Below, piece after piece: positions 14,030 to 16,002 of a stretch of 16,002 nucleotides of DNA (positions are counted from its first letter, which is position 1; each line of letters begins with the position of its first letter). The DNA comes from JASGDB01 sp049841315 (GTDB lineage Bacteria; Bacteroidota; Bacteroidia; Flavobacteriales; Weeksellaceae): positions 1 through 16,002 of the forward strand of contig JASGDB010000066.1 in assembly GCA_049841315.1 (NCBI GenBank). Direction: 5' to 3'. The position numbers and the translations under genes are program-made. A model generated the notes under the pieces. The model was not told the origin of the DNA, did not search any database, and saw only the letters and a program-made list of their open reading frames with translations.

Positions 14030-14494
14030 ATGAAATCCCCACTTCAGATATTCCGTTTAGATGAATTTGATAAAATTCTACTTCCTGTTTTACCCAGTAA
14101 AGTAAAAGCCGGAGGATACGGAAGTTTTGAAAGTGCAGCTTTAGATTTTCCCGATGATACAATAGACCTTTTAAAACTATTGATAAAAGACAAAGAAACG
14201 GCTTTCTTTGCGAGAGTGTCCGGAGAATCTCTGAACGGTATAGGAATTTTTGACGGTGATATTCTAATTATTCAAAAAGGAATGCTTCCGGCATACGATG
14301 ATGTTATTGTGGTTTTTCTCGAGGGAGAATTTTTTGTTAAAAAATATCGACCAACTTACAAACCCGATTTGAAAGAAATTGAAAGCATCAAACTCAAATC
14401 CGAAAATCCGGAATATTCAGATTTGTACGTAACAGAAGAATCTGAATTTATATTTTGGGGAAAGGTTACATGGAACTTACATAAATTAGGATAA
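14030..14494 (+). CDS. umuD: UmuD-type self-cleaving SOS mutagenesis protein
   Basis: This 154-residue S24-family protein is cleaved with RecA help to UmuD', which joins UmuC to form polymerase V. The self-cleavage site is Ala27-Gly28 (KAGGYG). The catalytic Ser67 lies in RVSGESLNG and Lys104 in FFVKKY; the Ser-Lys distance of 37 equals that of E. coli UmuD (60 and 97). There is no N-terminal DNA-binding domain, so it is not LexA. The start at 14030 is set by the -7 element directly upstream. It is followed after 2 bases by umuC, the usual operon. Length and residues suggest a working protein. Confidence 0.9.
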   Translation: MKSPLQIFRLDEFDKILLPVLPSKVKAGGYGSFESAALDFPDDTIDLLKLLIKDKETAFFARVSGESLNGIGIFDGDILIIQKGMLPAYDDVIVVFLEGEFFVKKYRPTYKPDLKEIESIKLKSENPEYSDLYVTEESEFIFWGKVTWNLHKLG

Positions 14495-14496
14495 AA

Positions 14497-15759
14497 ATGT
14501 TTGGACTGATTGACGGTAATAATTTTTATGCAAGTTGTGAGCGGATATTCCGTCCGGAACTTAGAGATAAACCTGTTGTTGTGCTTTCCAACAATGACGG
14601 TTGTGTTATTGCCCGAAGTAACGAAGCCAAAGCTTTAGGTATTCCCATGGGAGCTCCGGCATTTCAAATAGAAGATATTGTGCAGAAAGAAAAAGTATTT
14701 TCTTTTTCTGCAAACTTCATCCTGTACGGTGATATTTCCAACCGCATTGTAAATATCTGCAGGAGATACTGCAAAGACATCGAGGTCTACTCTATTGATG
14801 AATCCTTTTTGGATTTCAATGGATATACCTATACAAATCTTCAGGAACATTGCGAGGAACTCCGGAACTATATCCTGAATGGTTTAGATATTCCCTGCAG
14901 TATCGGACTTGCACCCAGTAAAACACTTGCAAAAGTTGCAAATAAAATTGCGAAGAAGTACCCGGAGAAAACAAAATCCGTATACATGATTGATACTCCT
15001 GAGAAAATTGAAAAAGCATTGAAGTGGTTTCCGCTCGAGGACATTTGGGGAATCGGCAGGAGATACAATGAACGGTTTTCCAAAATGGGAATACAAACTG
15101 CGTGGGATTTCACACAGCTTCCTGAAAAGTTTGTGCAGAAAGAAATGGGAATTTTCGGATTAAGAATGCATAAGGAACTTCGGGGAATACCTCAGTATGA
15201 CCTTTCAGAACCGAAAGCAAAAAAAAGCATTGCTACTACAAGAACTTTTGAAAAACGGATTGACGATATTGAGTATCTTAAAGAAAGGATATCCACTTTT
15301 GCCTATAAATGCTCTGAGAAACTCCGGAGGCAGAATTCATGTTGCAGATATGTAACCGTATTTATTAAAACAGACAGATTTAAGCCTGATTTGAAGCAGT
15401 ACAGCAACTCAATAACGCTCACGCTTCTCAATCCTTCAAATTCAGCTATTGAGCTTTCAAAATCGGCTGTAAATGCCTTAGAAAAAATTTATATGCCATT
15501 CTTTCAATATAAAAAAGCCGGAGTGATTGTTTCGGAATTTGTTCCGGAAACGGAAAGAATGACAAGCCTGTTCGACACTGATTTTCATGAGATACATAGT
15601 CCTTTGATGTTGGTAATGGATAAACTGAATAAAAGAATCGGAAGCGATAAAGTAAAACTCGCTTCAATGGATGTTCAAAGGACATGGAAAATGAATCAAA
15701 AAAAACTCTCACCGCGATATACAACAGACCTGAATCAGATTATAAAAGTAAAAGCCTGA
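14497..15759 (+). CDS. umuC: UmuC, Y-family translesion DNA polymerase
   Basis: This 420-residue catalytic subunit of polymerase V copies past DNA lesions at the cost of mutations. Metal-binding Asp6 (FGLIDGNNFYASCE) and Asp101-Glu102 (SIDES, 99-103) are present, as in E. coli UmuC. The little-finger region includes TRTFEKRID, and MTSLF at 355-359 matches the place and form of the sliding-clamp-binding motif of E. coli UmuC (357-361). The C-terminus (MDVQRTWKMNQKKLSPRYTT) is complete and typical. It begins 2 bases after the umuD stop and depends on the same promoter. Mobile elements often carry umuDC pairs, which fits the setting. Confidence 0.93.
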   Translation: MFGLIDGNNFYASCERIFRPELRDKPVVVLSNNDGCVIARSNEAKALGIPMGAPAFQIEDIVQKEKVFSFSANFILYGDISNRIVNICRRYCKDIEVYSIDESFLDFNGYTYTNLQEHCEELRNYILNGLDIPCSIGLAPSKTLAKVANKIAKKYPEKTKSVYMIDTPEKIEKALKWFPLEDIWGIGRRYNERFSKMGIQTAWDFTQLPEKFVQKEMGIFGLRMHKELRGIPQYDLSEPKAKKSIATTRTFEKRIDDIEYLKERISTFAYKCSEKLRRQNSCCRYVTVFIKTDRFKPDLKQYSNSITLTLLNPSNSAIELSKSAVNALEKIYMPFFQYKKAGVIVSEFVPETERMTSLFDTDFHEIHSPLMLVMDKLNKRIGSDKVKLASMDVQRTWKMNQKKLSPRYTTDLNQIIKVKA

Positions 15760-15772
15760 AATTAATCAGGCT
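15753..15772 (+). terminator. Weak hairpin at the umuC stop, possible terminator
   Basis: agcctga (15753-15759, including the stop codon) pairs with tcaggct (15766-15772) around an AATTAA loop. Only a short, broken T run follows (actttcat), so termination would be weak. Confidence 0.4.
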
Positions 15773-15784
15773 ACTTTCATTCGG

Positions 15785-15894
15785 GTGAATTCTGGTTGAA
15801 CTACTAATTTCGTTAAAATTCACTAACTGGCTCTTCGCCATTTTGTATGGAAAAAAATATCCATATTATTTTAAAATGACCTCGGAAACGGAGG
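15785..15894. repeat. Chain of four short hairpins downstream of umuC
   Basis: Four small inverted repeats follow each other: gtgaatt/aattcac (15785-15791 with 15817-15823), tggc/gcca (15828-15831 with 15837-15840), tatgga/tccata (15846-15851 with 15860-15865) and cctc/gagg (15880-15883 with 15891-15894). No open frame of note covers them. Several hairpins in 110 bases may mean a structured RNA or a DNA processing site, or may be chance in AT-rich sequence. Confidence 0.35.
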
Positions 15895-15923
15895 CGTTAA
15901 AAATTTTAAACAATTTTCGTTAA

Positions 15924-16002
15924 GAAATTTCCACTGTTCGAGGGCGGGACAAAATTTCATTATGAGACTAATTTAGGTTTCCGCCCGAGTTTTGGAAATT
16001 TC
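15924..16002. repeat. Long imperfect inverted repeat at the right edge
   Basis: gaaatttcca (15924-15933) is perfectly inverted at 15993-16002, and inside it gggcgg (15942-15947) is inverted as ccgccc (15981-15986). The GC-rich inner arms contrast with the AT-rich surroundings. The outer arm ends exactly at the window edge, so the repeat may extend further. Transfer origins, element ends and terminators can all look like this; no function is assigned. On the minus strand a frame ends at 15960-15962 (KFPKLGRKPKLVS), which might be the tail of a gene entering from the right. Confidence 0.5.

Noticed and set aside
15960..16001. Minus-strand gene entering from the right edge
   Set aside because: Only 13 codons before the stop are visible, all three minus frames stop within about 42 bases, and the sequence is part of an inverted repeat.
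1..16002. CRISPR array, tRNA or rRNA gene
   Set aside because: No regularly spaced identical repeats with spacers, no cloverleaf-like segment and no rRNA-like sequence were seen; the only spaced repeats are the promoter modules.

Overview
The window looks like an accessory, ICE- or plasmid-type region of a member of the Bacteroidota, most likely a flavobacterium of the Chryseobacterium/Elizabethkingia kind. The grounds are the AT-rich sequence, Bacteroidota-type -7 elements (TAnnTTTG) before genes, the near absence of Shine-Dalgarno sites, a type IX secretion (T9SS) C-terminal sorting domain, and large proteins typical of conjugative elements in this phylum. Family calls are from recognition of motifs and not from a database search.

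Layout. Bases 1-398 are non-coding, with a possible divergent gene start at the left edge and, at 297-378, an elaborate promoter made of three helically phased direct repeats. It drives a 991-residue protein with a RadC/JAB (JAMM) domain, a probable second degenerate JAB domain and a C-terminal DUF3945-like module. After an intrinsic terminator, possibly an attenuator, come a small lipoprotein gene and, 3 bases on, a 1901-residue protein combining Toprim, an N6-adenine methyltransferase and an SNF2-type helicase. This block looks like the DNA-processing or protection part of a mobile element.

A second copy of the promoter, with the same internal spacing, lies at 9938-10019. It drives three secreted or envelope genes: a 416-residue surface protein with repeats like those of phage-tail and adhesin heads, a 647-residue T9SS cargo protein, and a 94-residue protein with a signal peptide, a Pro-rich stretch, one membrane segment and a basic tail. 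A strong terminator closes this unit.

At 13604-14013 lies a broken toxin-antitoxin module: an antitoxin-like gene with a one-base frameshift and a toxin gene cut to about ten native codons. A terminator then isolates a umuD-umuC pair (SOS-type mutagenic polymerase V) that appears intact and is probably leaderless. The last 243 bases carry no supported gene but hold a chain of short hairpins and a long imperfect inverted repeat reaching the right edge.

The most interesting signal is the shared promoter architecture. It ties a mobile-element DNA-processing operon to a surface-protein operon, so one unknown regulator probably controls both.
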